Below, one piece after another: positions 1-8,790 of a DNA stretch of 64,000 bases. Numbering within the stretch: the stretch's first letter is position 1; each line of letters opens with the position of its first letter. This DNA is from Oxalobacteraceae bacterium CAVE-383 (GTDB taxonomy: Bacteria; Pseudomonadota; Gammaproteobacteria; Burkholderiales; Burkholderiaceae_D). Under the pieces are notes generated by a model that had not been told where the DNA came from, did no database searches, and was given only the letters and a program-made list of their open reading frames with translations. The position numbers were made by a program, and so were the translations under genes. The DNA lies in NCBI GenBank assembly GCA_004134995.1, contig REGP01000002.1, positions 930,001 through 994,000 of the forward strand, in the 5' to 3' direction.

Positions 1-336
1 CTGCTCTTCGGTCACGCGCGGCGCCAGCAGGCGGCCGGCCATTTCGTCCATCCCGGCGCGCACTTCATACAGTTCGGCCGCCTCTTCGTCGGACAAATCG
101 CGAATGAACACGCCGCGGTTCTTCTCCAGGCGCACCAGGCCGGCTTCCTCCAGCGCGCGGAATGCTTCCCGCACCGGACTGCGGCTGATGCGCAGGCGTT
201 CGGCCAGGTCGATCTCGTTGAGTTTGGCGCCCACGGTCAATTCGCCGGTCTTGATGCCGCGCAGGATTTCTTCCTGCACCAGCCCGGACAGGGTCATGGA
301 GCGCAAAAGTTCGAAGGAATTGGCGGAGGAAGTCAT
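1..336 (-). CDS. GntR-family regulator, FadR/FCD type (C-terminal part outside window)
   Basis: Ligand-responsive DNA-binding regulator; the first 112 codons are visible and the gene runs off the left edge. Residues about 10-75 form the winged helix-turn-helix, with the recognition segment ISRSPVREAFRALEEAG typical of GntR proteins. The following EAAELYEVRAGMDEMAGR is the usual start of the helical FCD effector domain. The ATG at 336 is chosen because the protein then begins a few residues before the family core; a minus-strand TATAAT lies at 375-370. It diverges from the MmgE/PrpD operon, so control of that operon, probably by its substrate, is the likely role. Family assignment is firm; the ligand is unknown. 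Confidence 0.9.
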   Translation of the reverse strand, partial: MTSSANSFELLRSMTLSGLVQEEILRGIKTGELTVGAKLNEIDLAERLRISRSPVREAFRALEEAGLVRLEKNRGVFIRDLSDEEAAELYEVRAGMDEMAGRLLAPRVTEEQ

Positions 337-411
337 ATCTGTCTCGCAAACTGAGGGATTCAAACCGTCATTATAAGAGTTCGTTTCATTCAATCGCTTC
401 CCTGAATCATA

Positions 412-439
412 TTGTCTTATTGTCGACAATATGTATAAT
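412..439 (+). promoter_or_regulatory. Promoter with a GntR-type operator in its spacer
   Basis: A -35-like TTGTCT (412-417), a 16-base spacer and a perfect TATAAT (434-439) lie upstream of the MmgE/PrpD gene. The perfect 14-base palindrome TATTGTCGACAATA (418-431) fills the spacer. FCD-type GntR regulators commonly bind TTGTnnACAA-like sites, so this is the probable operator of the adjacent regulator. A site there would block RNA polymerase, which implies repression. The promoter and palindrome are seen directly; the pairing with the regulator is inferred. Confidence 0.7.
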
Positions 440-484
440 ACATAAAAAATTCGGCAGCAACAACTACATTGATAAGGAAGCAGC

Positions 485-1855
485 ATGCCCCACGACAAGA
501 CCCCTCCAGCCGTCAAAGACGTCACCCGCACCCTTGCGCGCTATATCGTCAACGCCGAGCCCGGCGATCTGCCGGCGCCGGTGCGCGATCACGCGGTGCG
601 TACTTTCCTGAACTGGCTGGGTTGCGCGGTCGGCTCCTGCCGCCATGAAGCCGTGGACATCGCGCTCAAGACGCTGCTGCCGTTCAGCGGCAAAGAGCAG
701 GCCAGCATCCTCGGCCGGACCGAAAAAGCCGACATCTTCACCGCCGCGCTGGTCAACGGCATCAGCTCGCACGTCTTCGATTTCGACGACACCCACCTGA
801 AAACGGTGATTCATCCGGCCGGTCCGGTCGCGTCGGCAATCTTCGCGCTGGCCGAATACCGTCCCGTGACCGGCGCCGAATTCGTGCATGCGCTGGCGCT
901 GGGCGTGGAAACCGAATGCCGCATCGGCAACGCCGTCTATCCCGATCACTATGACGTCGGCTGGCACATCACCGGCAGCGCGGGCGTGTTCGGCGCCGCG
1001 GCCGCGGTCGGCAAGCTGCTCGGCCTCGACGAAGAAAAAATGGTCTGGGCGCTCGGCATCGCCGCCAGCCAGCCGGTCGGCCTGCGCGAGCAGTTCGGCA
1101 CCATGACCAAGAGCTTCCACCCGGGCCGCGCCGCGCATAACGGCATGACCGCCGCATTCCTGGCCGCCGAGGGATACACCAGTTCCGAGCAGGGCATCGA
1201 AGCCAAGCGCGGCTGGGCCAACGTCACCAGCACCCGTCAGGACTACAGCGAAATCACCGAAGGCCTCGGCCAGCGCCACGAAAGCCTGCTCAACAGCTAC
1301 AAGCCGTTCGCCTGCGGCATCGTGATCCATCCGGCCATCGACGGCTGCATCCAGTTGCGCAACGAACACAAGCTGACTGCCGAAAAGATCGCCTCGATTC
1401 ATCTGAAGGTGCATCCGCTGGTGCTGGAACTGACCGGCAAGCGCACGCCGAAGGTCGGCCTGGAAGGCAAGTTCAGCGTATTCCATTCGGCGGCGGTGGC
1501 AATCATCGACGGCCGCGCCGGCGAAAATCAATACAGCGATGCGGCCGTGCTCGATCCCAAGACCATCCGCCTGCGCGACAGCGTCGACGCCACCGTCGAC
1601 AGCGCCATCGCGGCCGATGCGGTGCATATCACCGTCACGCTGACCGACGGCAGCAAGCTGGAGAAATTCGTCGAACACGCGATCGGCAGCAAGGACCGCC
1701 CGATGACCAACGACGACCTGGCCGGCAAATTCACCGATCTGGTCGAACCGATCCTCGGCGCGCCGCGCACCGCCCAACTGCTCAAGGCCTGCTGGGATCT
1801 GCAAACCGCGCCCGATCTGGCGCAAGTGGCGGGGCTGTCGCGTCCGGCCGCATGA
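485..1855 (+). CDS. MmgE/PrpD family protein (2-methylcitrate dehydratase-like)
   Basis: A 456-residue cytoplasmic protein of the MmgE/PrpD superfamily, whose members include 2-methylcitrate dehydratase and cis-aconitate decarboxylase. Typical segments are FLNWLGCAVGSCRHEAVDIA near the start, HVFDFDDTH (the conserved D-D-T-H block), GSAGVFGAAAAVGKLLGLD and KSFHPGRAAHNGMTAAFLA (substrate pocket). Length is normal for the family. The ATG has a good AAGGAAG site (474-480). It is the first gene of an operon with an MFS carrier and an SDR protein, and the other genes of the methylcitrate cycle are absent. The context favours dehydration or isomerisation of an imported organic acid rather than propionate breakdown. 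Family certain, substrate unknown. Confidence 0.88.
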   Translation: MPHDKTPPAVKDVTRTLARYIVNAEPGDLPAPVRDHAVRTFLNWLGCAVGSCRHEAVDIALKTLLPFSGKEQASILGRTEKADIFTAALVNGISSHVFDFDDTHLKTVIHPAGPVASAIFALAEYRPVTGAEFVHALALGVETECRIGNAVYPDHYDVGWHITGSAGVFGAAAAVGKLLGLDEEKMVWALGIAASQPVGLREQFGTMTKSFHPGRAAHNGMTAAFLAAEGYTSSEQGIEAKRGWANVTSTRQDYSEITEGLGQRHESLLNSYKPFACGIVIHPAIDGCIQLRNEHKLTAEKIASIHLKVHPLVLELTGKRTPKVGLEGKFSVFHSAAVAIIDGRAGENQYSDAAVLDPKTIRLRDSVDATVDSAIAADAVHITVTLTDGSKLEKFVEHAIGSKDRPMTNDDLAGKFTDLVEPILGAPRTAQLLKACWDLQTAPDLAQVAGLSRPAA

Positions 1856-1973
1856 GGTAGAAAAAACGTAGGGAAAAAACCGTAAAAAAAGCCTGTAGGG
1901 GAAACAGCGCCAAAGAGCGCTCCCGCCGGCATATTGCGATTCAAAAACGCATAAAAATAATGGAGGAGACACC

Positions 1974-3278
1974 ATGAAGGCAGTAAAAGCAAAGATGTTC
2001 AGCGGCACGACCGGCAAGGTCTTCATGCTGCTGTGCCTGATGTATTTCATCGAATATGTGGACCGCGTCAATATTTCGGTGGCCGCGCCGCTGATCAAGA
2101 GTGAATTCGCCCTGAGCAATACCCAGCTCGGCTTCGCGCTGGCGGCATTCGGCTATTGCTATGCCACCTTCCAGGTGATCGGCGGCTATCTCGGCGACCG
2201 CTTCGGCCCGCGCAGGGTGCTGGCGATCCAGGGCATCCTGTGGGCGGCCGGCACGCTGCTGACCGGCTTTGCCGGCGGCCTTACCTCGCTGATCCTGGCG
2301 CGGCTGCTGGTCGGCACCGGCGAGGGCGGCACCATTCCGGTGGCGACCAGGGCCATGAGCAACTGGGTGCCGCGCGAACGCCGCGGCTTCGCCCAGGGTT
2401 TCACGCATTCCGCATCGCGCGCCGCCGCCGCAATCACGCCGCCGCTGGTGGTGTTCATGATTCCCTTCGTCGGCTGGCGCGGCTCGTTCATCGTGCTGGG
2501 GCTGGTCAGCCTGCTATGGGTCATCTCCTGGTACGCCTATTTCCGCAACGATCCGAAAGACCATCGCGGCGTGACGGCCGAAGAGCTGGCGGTGCTGCCG
2601 GCGTATGCCGATTCGGCGCGCGATCAGTCCGGCGAACGCAAGGCGGTGCCGTGGATTCCGCTGATGCTGCGCGTGATGCCGGTGACGCTGGTGTTCTTTG
2701 CGCATGCCTGGGGCCTGTGGATGTATCTGAGCTGGCTGCCGACGTTCTTCGTCGAACATTTTCATATCACCCTGGCGCATTCGGCGCTGTACACCAGCGC
2801 CGTCTTCGTCGCGGCGGTGGTCGGCAATACCGCCGGCGGCACGCTGACCGACTGGCTGTATACCAAAACCGGCAATCTGAATGCCTCGCGCCGCAACGTG
2901 GTGATCCTGGGATTCGGCGGCTCGATCGCCTTCATGTCCTGCGTGCTGTTCGTCCAGGACCAGACGCTGGTCGCGCTGAGCCTGGCGGCCGCGCTGTTCT
3001 TCCTTGAACTCAGCGTCGGCCCGGTGTTTGCGATACCGATCGACGTGGCCCCCGCCTATGCGGGCGTGGCGACCGGTTTCATCAGCACGGCCGCCGGACT
3101 GGCCGCAGTGATCTCGCCGATCACATTCGGCTATATCATTGACAAAACCGGCAGTTGGACGCTGCCGTTCCTGGCCTCGATCGCCATCCTGCTGATGGGC
3201 ATCGTGATGTCGTTCTGGATGCGGCCCGAGAAGGAGCTGCAGGTGCCTGTCCCGGTTTCCAAGGAGAAGCTTGCATGA
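1974..3278 (+). CDS. MFS transporter, anion:cation symporter-like
   Basis: Twelve-helix major facilitator of 434 residues, most like the ACS family that imports hexuronates, galactarate and similar organic anions. Evidence is the opening MLLCLMYFIEYVDRVNISVA (helix 1 with the typical D-R-x-N), the loop 2-3 motif GYLGDRFGPRR, and GTGEGGTIPVATRAMSNW, a characteristic ACS block. GGAGGAG at 1962-1968 supports the ATG. The stop overlaps the next gene's start (ATGA at 3275-3278), indicating translational coupling. It probably imports the acid processed by the neighbouring MmgE/PrpD protein. Confidence 0.9.
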   Translation: MKAVKAKMFSGTTGKVFMLLCLMYFIEYVDRVNISVAAPLIKSEFALSNTQLGFALAAFGYCYATFQVIGGYLGDRFGPRRVLAIQGILWAAGTLLTGFAGGLTSLILARLLVGTGEGGTIPVATRAMSNWVPRERRGFAQGFTHSASRAAAAITPPLVVFMIPFVGWRGSFIVLGLVSLLWVISWYAYFRNDPKDHRGVTAEELAVLPAYADSARDQSGERKAVPWIPLMLRVMPVTLVFFAHAWGLWMYLSWLPTFFVEHFHITLAHSALYTSAVFVAAVVGNTAGGTLTDWLYTKTGNLNASRRNVVILGFGGSIAFMSCVLFVQDQTLVALSLAAALFFLELSVGPVFAIPIDVAPAYAGVATGFISTAAGLAAVISPITFGYIIDKTGSWTLPFLASIAILLMGIVMSFWMRPEKELQVPVPVSKEKLA

Positions 3279-4069
3279 ATGAAGGTGAAGGCGTAGGCGT
3301 AAATGTGGATGGCCGCGAGGGCAGGGAACTGGCCGGCCGCGTGGCCATCGTGACCGGGGCGGCGCGCAATATCGGCCGCGCCATCGCGGTGGAGCTGGGC
3401 CGGCAGGGCGCCAAGGTGGTGGTGAACGTGCAGAGTTCGAAAGCCGAAGCCGAGGAGACCGCGGCGCTGGTAACCGCGGCCGGCGGCCAGGCATTGGTGC
3501 AGCTGGCCGATGTCTCCACGCCGGAAGGCGCACAGCGCCTGATCGACGGCGCGCTCGCCCGATTCGGGCAAATCGACATTCTGGTGAACAATGCCGCCAT
3601 CCGCCGCGAGTCGCCGTTCGACGACCTGGACTGGCAGCAGTGGCGCGCCGTCATGGGCGTGATCCTGGACGGCGCCTATTTATGCGCGCATGCCGCCACG
3701 CCTCATCTGCGCAAATCGGCTGCCGGCGCGGTAATCAATATCGGCGGCATGTCGGCGCATGGCGGTTCGGCCGGCCGCGCGCACGTGCTGGCGGCGAAGA
3801 TGGGCCTGATCGGCCTGACGCGGGCGCTGGCCTATGACCTCGCCGATAATCATGTGACCGCCAATTGCGTGGTGCCTGGCCTGATCGATACCGCGCGCGG
3901 ACAATCGGCGCAGGGCACGCCGGCGCATCACGCCAAGCATGCCACGCTGCTGGGCCGGCGCGGCACGCCGCAGGAAGTGGCCGATCTGGTGGCTTTCCTG
4001 TGCGGGCCGAAGGCGCGTTATCTCACCGGGCAGACCATGCACGCCAACGGCGGCGCGTTTTTAGGATAA
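3275..4069 (+). CDS. SDR-family protein lacking the catalytic Ser and Tyr
   Basis: 264-residue Rossmann-fold protein of the short-chain dehydrogenase/reductase family. The cofactor motif TGAARNIG (Gly-rich turn) and NNAA are present, and the C-terminal half is normal (GLIDTAR, YLTGQTMHANGGAFLG). In the active-site region INIGG...AHVLAAK, the usual Ser is Gly and the usual Tyr of YxxxK is Val; only Lys remains. The 13-residue spacing is preserved, so this is substitution and not misalignment. Classical hydride transfer is doubtful. It may act on an unusual substrate, use His at the position before the missing Tyr, or be non-catalytic. Third gene of the MmgE/PrpD operon; start overlaps the MFS stop. 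Confidence 0.85.
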   Translation: MNEGEGVGVNVDGREGRELAGRVAIVTGAARNIGRAIAVELGRQGAKVVVNVQSSKAEAEETAALVTAAGGQALVQLADVSTPEGAQRLIDGALARFGQIDILVNNAAIRRESPFDDLDWQQWRAVMGVILDGAYLCAHAATPHLRKSAAGAVINIGGMSAHGGSAGRAHVLAAKMGLIGLTRALAYDLADNHVTANCVVPGLIDTARGQSAQGTPAHHAKHATLLGRRGTPQEVADLVAFLCGPKARYLTGQTMHANGGAFLG

Positions 4070-4123
4070 ATGCGCGGGATGAAAATCATCTGAATCCCGT
4101 GTGGAATTCACAGCCATCCCCCC

Positions 4124-4948
4124 TTATTTTTCCGGCGCGCCGCACAGGCGCTGCAACAACGGCCGCCATGACGCTTCCACCGGCAGGCCGAAGGTTTCCC
4201 TGAGCACGGTTTCCAGTTGCGCGGCGTCCAGTTTGCGGCGTTCGCTGCCCCCGTTCCGGCCGCGGACGGTCAGCCGCCCGTTCATCAGCATGTAGCGCGC
4301 CTCGGGCGTGGTGATGGCCGCCCGCAAATCCTGTTTGAAGATCGACCCGGGGTGGGTCGATGTGAACCAGTTCAGGGGCAGATAATCGACGTCGAACAGC
4401 GGCTCCGGCGACAATTCGTACAAGGCGCGCCAGACGCCCTCGAGCTCGGCTTCGAGGATCACCGAGCCGGCCGCGCGGGCGGGCGTGGCCGGCCGGATCC
4501 GGAATACTTCTTGTCCGATGCGCTGCGGCGCCTCGTTCGCCAGGGCCAGCGGGCCGGGCGGCACCCAGCCGCCGAAGCCGACGTCGACCAGCCAGGCCTG
4601 GCCGTCGAGCCATACCCGCAGCGCGGAATGGGTGCGCGGGCGCGGCGCTTCGTTTTCCTGGGCGAGCCACAGCACGCGCGCGGCCAGCGATTCGACGTCG
4701 AATCCCAGCGCGGCCAGCACGCGCTTGAACAGCCCGTTGTGTTCGAAACAATAGCCGCCGCGCCGGTTGGCGACCAGCTTGGCTTCCACCGCCGGCGCCG
4801 AAATATCGACGGCGCGTTCCAGCAGCACGTCGATGTTCTCGAACGGGATGGCGGCGATATGGTGCGCGCACAGGGCGGCCAGCGTGGCGTGCGTCGGCGC
4901 CCGCGAGCCGGTGTAGCCGATGCGCGCAAAGTAATTTTCTGGATGCAT
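4124..4948 (-). CDS. Arylamine N-acetyltransferase
   Basis: 274-residue NAT-family enzyme that transfers acetyl from acetyl-CoA to aromatic amines, hydrazines or hydroxylamines through a Cys-His-Asp triad. The triad is visible: Cys67 in RRGGYCFEHNGLF, His107 in RTHSALRVW and Asp122 in LVDVGFGG, at nearly the spacing of characterised bacterial NATs. IPFENIDVLL near residue 35 is also typical. It is transcribed alone on the minus strand, convergent with the SDR gene and divergent from the next MFS gene. A role in detoxifying aromatic amines is expected; the natural substrate cannot be read from the sequence. Confidence 0.93.
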   Translation of the reverse strand: MHPENYFARIGYTGSRAPTHATLAALCAHHIAAIPFENIDVLLERAVDISAPAVEAKLVANRRGGYCFEHNGLFKRVLAALGFDVESLAARVLWLAQENEAPRPRTHSALRVWLDGQAWLVDVGFGGWVPPGPLALANEAPQRIGQEVFRIRPATPARAAGSVILEAELEGVWRALYELSPEPLFDVDYLPLNWFTSTHPGSIFKQDLRAAITTPEARYMLMNGRLTVRGRNGGSERRKLDAAQLETVLRETFGLPVEASWRPLLQRLCGAPEK

Positions 4949-5115
4949 TTGTAGGGCCGGAATGGTTGTCGTCTGGCCTGGATTCTAGCGCGCTTTCGGC
5001 CGCCGATCACATCCGCCACTGACAGATTCGCCGTTACGCCATGTCCGGCTAGCGGGTACGGTGCGTTCCACCAGCCGAATGGCGGCTGGATGGCAAAGTG
5101 AATCGGCGGGAGAAC

Positions 5116-6504
5116 ATGGAACAAACCAATCGGAATGCAGGAAGTGAAAGCGGGGAAAGCCGCATCGAATTGCGCGCCTTCCTGAATGCGCGCAGGGTGT
5201 CGGGCTACCAATACTTCATATTTTTCCTGTGCTTCCTGATCATGCTGCTGGACGGCTACGATACCGTGGTGGTCGGCTTCATCGCCCCCGCATTGATGCA
5301 GGCATGGACACTCGGCCATGGCGGCGTGGCATGGATGTTCGGCATGGGCCTGAGCGGCCTGGCGCTGGGATCGTTTTTTTCCGGGCCGGTGGCCGACCGC
5401 TTCGGGCGCAAGGGCGTGATCCTCGGATCGGTGGCCCTGTTCGGCGCGGTCAGCCTGCTCTCGGCCTGGTCTTCCTCCATCGCGATATTGACGTTCCTGC
5501 GTTTCCTCGGCGGCCTCGGCCTGGGCGGCGCGATGCCCAACACTTATACGCTGGCGGCGGAATTCTGCCCGGACCGCTTGCGCGCCACGCTGGTTGCGCC
5601 GGTCGGCTGCGGCATCAGCGCGGGCGGCATGCTGTGCGGCGTATTGGCCGCGCATCTGATCGGCCCTTACGGGTGGCCGTCGATGCTGATCGTCGGCGGC
5701 GTGCTGCCGCTGTTGCTGCTGCCGCTGCTGTTGTTTGCATTGCCGGAGTCGATCCGCTACCGCGTGGCCAGCGGCAAGGGGAAGGACCGGCTGCTCGCCA
5801 CCATGCGCGCGATCGCGCCGGAGCAGGAATTCGCCGGCAGGCATTTCGTCATCGAGGAAATCGCGGCCGCCGGCACGCCGGTGCGCGCACTGTTCGCGAC
5901 GGGACTGTTGGGCGGCACCATCCTGTTGTGGATCGCTGCCTTTTCTTGTTTACTGGTGGTGTATTTTCTCGGCAACTGGCTGCCGACCCTGATTGGCGGC
6001 GCCGGCATCGGGCTGTCGCGCGCCGCATTGATGACGGCGATGTACCTGGCCGGCAATACGCTGGGCGCGGTTGTGCTCGGCTACTGCATGGACCGTTGCA
6101 ATCCCCAATATGTGCTGGCGGCCGCCTTTGTGCTGGCCGGCATCGCGATGGCTTCGTTCGGCGGCCTGATCGCGGCGCCGCTGCTGTCGCTGCTGGCGTT
6201 GTTCGTCACCGGCGTGGGCAGCGGCGGCGCCATGACCTGCATCAACATTCTGGGCGCCGGATTCTATCCGACGCCGAGCCGCGCCACCGGCGTCAGCTGG
6301 ACGCTGGCGATCGGCCGCCTCGGCTCGGTATGCAGTTCCTTCGCCGGCGGCGCGATGCTGGCCGCGGATTGGCCTCTCGAAAGCATCTTCGCGGCGATCG
6401 CGGCGCCCATCTTCGTGGCGGCGGCGAGCATGCTGGCGTTGTCGGCCTATCGCCAATCGCTGAAACGATTTCCGCGTCCCGCTATCATATTGTCATCCTC
6501 ATGA
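5116..6504 (+). CDS. MFS transporter, aromatic acid:H+ symporter (AAHS) family
   Basis: Twelve-helix carrier of about 462 residues. Helix 1 carries LDGYDTVVVGFIAPAL, the AAHS signature with its charged D-G-[FY]-D needed for benzoate-type transport. Loop 2-3 has GPVADRFGRKGVI and helix 4-5 has GLGLGGAMPNTYTLAAEF. A GTG at 5098 is in frame, but the ATG at 5116 is preferred because a GGCGGGAGA ribosome site lies just upstream. No catabolic gene is adjacent; the next gene (DUF72) starts 16 bases after the stop. Probable proton symport of benzoate-like or other carboxylic acids. Confidence 0.88.
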   Translation: MEQTNRNAGSESGESRIELRAFLNARRVSGYQYFIFFLCFLIMLLDGYDTVVVGFIAPALMQAWTLGHGGVAWMFGMGLSGLALGSFFSGPVADRFGRKGVILGSVALFGAVSLLSAWSSSIAILTFLRFLGGLGLGGAMPNTYTLAAEFCPDRLRATLVAPVGCGISAGGMLCGVLAAHLIGPYGWPSMLIVGGVLPLLLLPLLLFALPESIRYRVASGKGKDRLLATMRAIAPEQEFAGRHFVIEEIAAAGTPVRALFATGLLGGTILLWIAAFSCLLVVYFLGNWLPTLIGGAGIGLSRAALMTAMYLAGNTLGAVVLGYCMDRCNPQYVLAAAFVLAGIAMASFGGLIAAPLLSLLALFVTGVGSGGAMTCINILGAGFYPTPSRATGVSWTLAIGRLGSVCSSFAGGAMLAADWPLESIFAAIAAPIFVAAASMLALSAYRQSLKRFPRPAIILSSS

Positions 6505-6519
6505 CGGCATGGAGCGGCG

Positions 6520-7359
6520 ATGCAACAGCGCAAGCGTTCGACAGGCGGAACAGGTGAAATACGGGTCGGCATCGGCGGCTGGACTTATGCGCCGTGGCGC
6601 GGCAATTTCTATCCGGCCGGACTGGCCCAGTCGCGCGAACTGGCCTATGCCGGCAGCCGGGTCAGCGCCATCGAAATCAACGGCACTTACTACGGCCTGC
6701 AAAAGCCGGAGACGTTCGCGCGCTGGGCCGCCGAAACGCCGGACGGTTTCGTATTTTCGGTAAAGGCCTCGCGCTTCGCAACCAATCGCCGGGTGCTGGC
6801 CGACGCCGGCGAATCGGTTGAACGCTTCATCGGCAGCGGAATAGCCGAACTTGGGGAAAAACTGGGGCCGATCCTCTGGCAATTCGCGCCCACCAAGCAG
6901 TTCGACGAGGCCGACATGGCCGCGTTCATGACATTGCTGCCGGGCAATGTCGATGGCCTGCCGCTGCGCCACGTTCTCGACGTGCGCCACGACAGTTTCG
7001 TCACGCCGGCGTTTTTCAGGCTGGCCCGCAAATTCAAGCTCGCCAGCGTGCTGACCGACGCGCCTGAATTTCCTTCCTTTGCCGATTTCAGCACGGATTT
7101 CGTCTACCTGCGCCTGATGAGCGGCAAGGCGTCGCTGAAAGCCGGCTACGCCCCCAAGGCGCTCGACGCCTGGGCTGCGCGGGCGCGCAATATCGCCGCC
7201 GGGCAAGCAATCGATGGCGGCGCCGCCGGATTTCCCCCGATTACCGCCGAGAGCCGCCAGGATGTGGCGCGCGATGTCTTTGTCTTTTTTATCAACGGCG
7301 CCAAGGAACGCGCGCCCGCCGGCGCCATGGCTTTGCTGGAGCGCCTGGCGGCGTCCTGA
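6520..7359 (+). CDS. DUF72 domain protein (YecE-like)
   Basis: 279-residue TIM-barrel-like protein of the DUF72/YecE family. Recognisable blocks are IRVGIGGWTYAPWRGNFYP at the start, EINGTYYGLQKPETFARWA, VFSVKASRFATNRR, ILWQFAPTKQFD and the late VYLRLMSG. The biochemical function of the family is unsettled. It starts 16 bases after the AAHS transporter stop and may be co-transcribed with it, but nothing links their functions. Family assignment is secure from the N-terminal GGWTY-W block. Confidence 0.88.
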   Translation: MQQRKRSTGGTGEIRVGIGGWTYAPWRGNFYPAGLAQSRELAYAGSRVSAIEINGTYYGLQKPETFARWAAETPDGFVFSVKASRFATNRRVLADAGESVERFIGSGIAELGEKLGPILWQFAPTKQFDEADMAAFMTLLPGNVDGLPLRHVLDVRHDSFVTPAFFRLARKFKLASVLTDAPEFPSFADFSTDFVYLRLMSGKASLKAGYAPKALDAWAARARNIAAGQAIDGGAAGFPPITAESRQDVARDVFVFFINGAKERAPAGAMALLERLAAS

Positions 7360-7526
7360 CCCGGTTTTAAACAAGATCTGACAAAAAACGTCAGAAGCGG
7401 CAATAATAATTCGCCCAATCACCGCCGTTTTTTGATAAATTGCTAGAATGCCAACAAATTTAAAAGGCAGCCGTTTTAACGCAGTCAAAGGGGAAGTTGT
7501 GCTTCACACAGCCATAGCGCGTGCTT

Positions 7527-8783
7527 ATGCTTAAGCGGATCAAAATTCAGGAAGTGCGGCTTGGCATGTACCTTCAGGAGTTGGGCGGTCCCTGGATCGA
7601 CCATCCGTTTTGGCGCACCTCGTTCGTTCTCGAAAAAAAGGAAGATCTCCAGACTTTGCTGTCGGGCAGTATTGGAGAAGTGGTTATCGATACGTCGAAA
7701 GGTCTCGACATCCTGGCCGAGGATGCGGAAGCCGAAGATGCGGAAGAGGGCGGCGAAGAAAACGACAGCGATGACGGCGACGATGGCGGCGACACGCCGG
7801 CGGTCCAGGTGCTGGCCAAGCCGCCGCGTCCCGCCAAACTGGTGGAAAAAACCACCGCCGCCCAGGAAAAGGAGCGCGCCTCCAAAGTGCTGGGCGCGGC
7901 CAAGGTGGCGATCACCTCGATGTTCGAAGAGGTCCGCATGGGGCGCGCGGTGGACGCCGCCGACGTATTGCCGCTGGTGGAAGAAATCAACGCCTCGGTC
8001 ACGCGCAACATCGGCACGCTGATCGGTCTGGCGCGCCTGAAAACCGCCGACGATTACACTTATATGCATTCGATCGCCGTGTGCGCCCTGATGGTCGCGC
8101 TGGGACGCGAATGCGGCATGTCGTCGGAAGACGCCAAGCAGGCCGGCCTGGCCGGCCTGCTGCACGATATCGGCAAAATGGCGGTGCCGAAGGACATTCT
8201 GCAAAAACCCGGCAAGCTGACGCAGGCGGAATACCTCACCATCAAGAACCATCCCATGGCCGGCTATGAAATGCTGCGCAGCGGAAGAAACGTATCGCGC
8301 ATGGCGCTCGATGTGGTGCGTCATCATCACGAGAAAGTGGACGGCACGGGTTATCCCGATGCGCTATCGGCGACGCAGATCAGCCTGCCGGGCAAAATGG
8401 CCGCGGTCTGCGATGTCTACGACGCCATTACCTCCAACCGGCCTTACAAGCACGGCTGGGAGCCGGGCGAGTCGCTGCGCCGCATGGCCGAATGGAACAA
8501 TGCCCATTTCGATAATCACGTATTTCATGCATTCGTGAAGATTATCGGGATCTATCCGGTCGGTTCGCTGGTGCGCATGAAATCGGGCAAGCTGGGCGTG
8601 GTGGTGGACCACAATCCGGTGTTGCTGCTGCAGCCGACGGTCAAACTGTTCTTCTCGATCGCCTCGCAGGCGCGCATCCCGATTGAAGTGATCGACCTGG
8701 CCAAGCCGTCCTCGAGCGACATGATCATGGCGCATGAAGATCCGGCCAAATGGGGGCTCAGCGTCAACGACGTCTGGCGCTGA
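7527..8783 (+). CDS. HD-GYP cyclic-di-GMP phosphodiesterase with DUF3391 N-terminus
   Basis: 418-residue cytoplasmic enzyme expected to hydrolyse c-di-GMP. Residues 1-60 (MLKRIKIQEVRLGMYLQEL and following) match DUF3391. Residues about 62-90 are a very acidic Glu/Asp linker. The catalytic domain has HDIGKMAVP with its metal ligands, HHHEKVDGTGYP (the GYP loop) and AAVCDVYDAITSNRPYK. All metal and GYP residues are present, so activity is likely. The in-frame GTG at 7521 has a stop just upstream; ATG 7527 fits the family start, though no clear ribosome site precedes it. It is followed eight bases later by a convergent histidine kinase. Confidence 0.92.
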   Translation: MLKRIKIQEVRLGMYLQELGGPWIDHPFWRTSFVLEKKEDLQTLLSGSIGEVVIDTSKGLDILAEDAEAEDAEEGGEENDSDDGDDGGDTPAVQVLAKPPRPAKLVEKTTAAQEKERASKVLGAAKVAITSMFEEVRMGRAVDAADVLPLVEEINASVTRNIGTLIGLARLKTADDYTYMHSIAVCALMVALGRECGMSSEDAKQAGLAGLLHDIGKMAVPKDILQKPGKLTQAEYLTIKNHPMAGYEMLRSGRNVSRMALDVVRHHHEKVDGTGYPDALSATQISLPGKMAAVCDVYDAITSNRPYKHGWEPGESLRRMAEWNNAHFDNHVFHAFVKIIGIYPVGSLVRMKSGKLGVVVDHNPVLLLQPTVKLFFSIASQARIPIEVIDLAKPSSSDMIMAHEDPAKWGLSVNDVWR

Positions 8784-8790
8784 TCGGCCG

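Noticed and set aside
7371-7400. Terminator after the DUF72 gene (TCTGAC / GTCAGA hairpin)
   Set aside because: Only six pairs, a seven-base A-rich loop and no following T-run on the plus strand; too weak to call.
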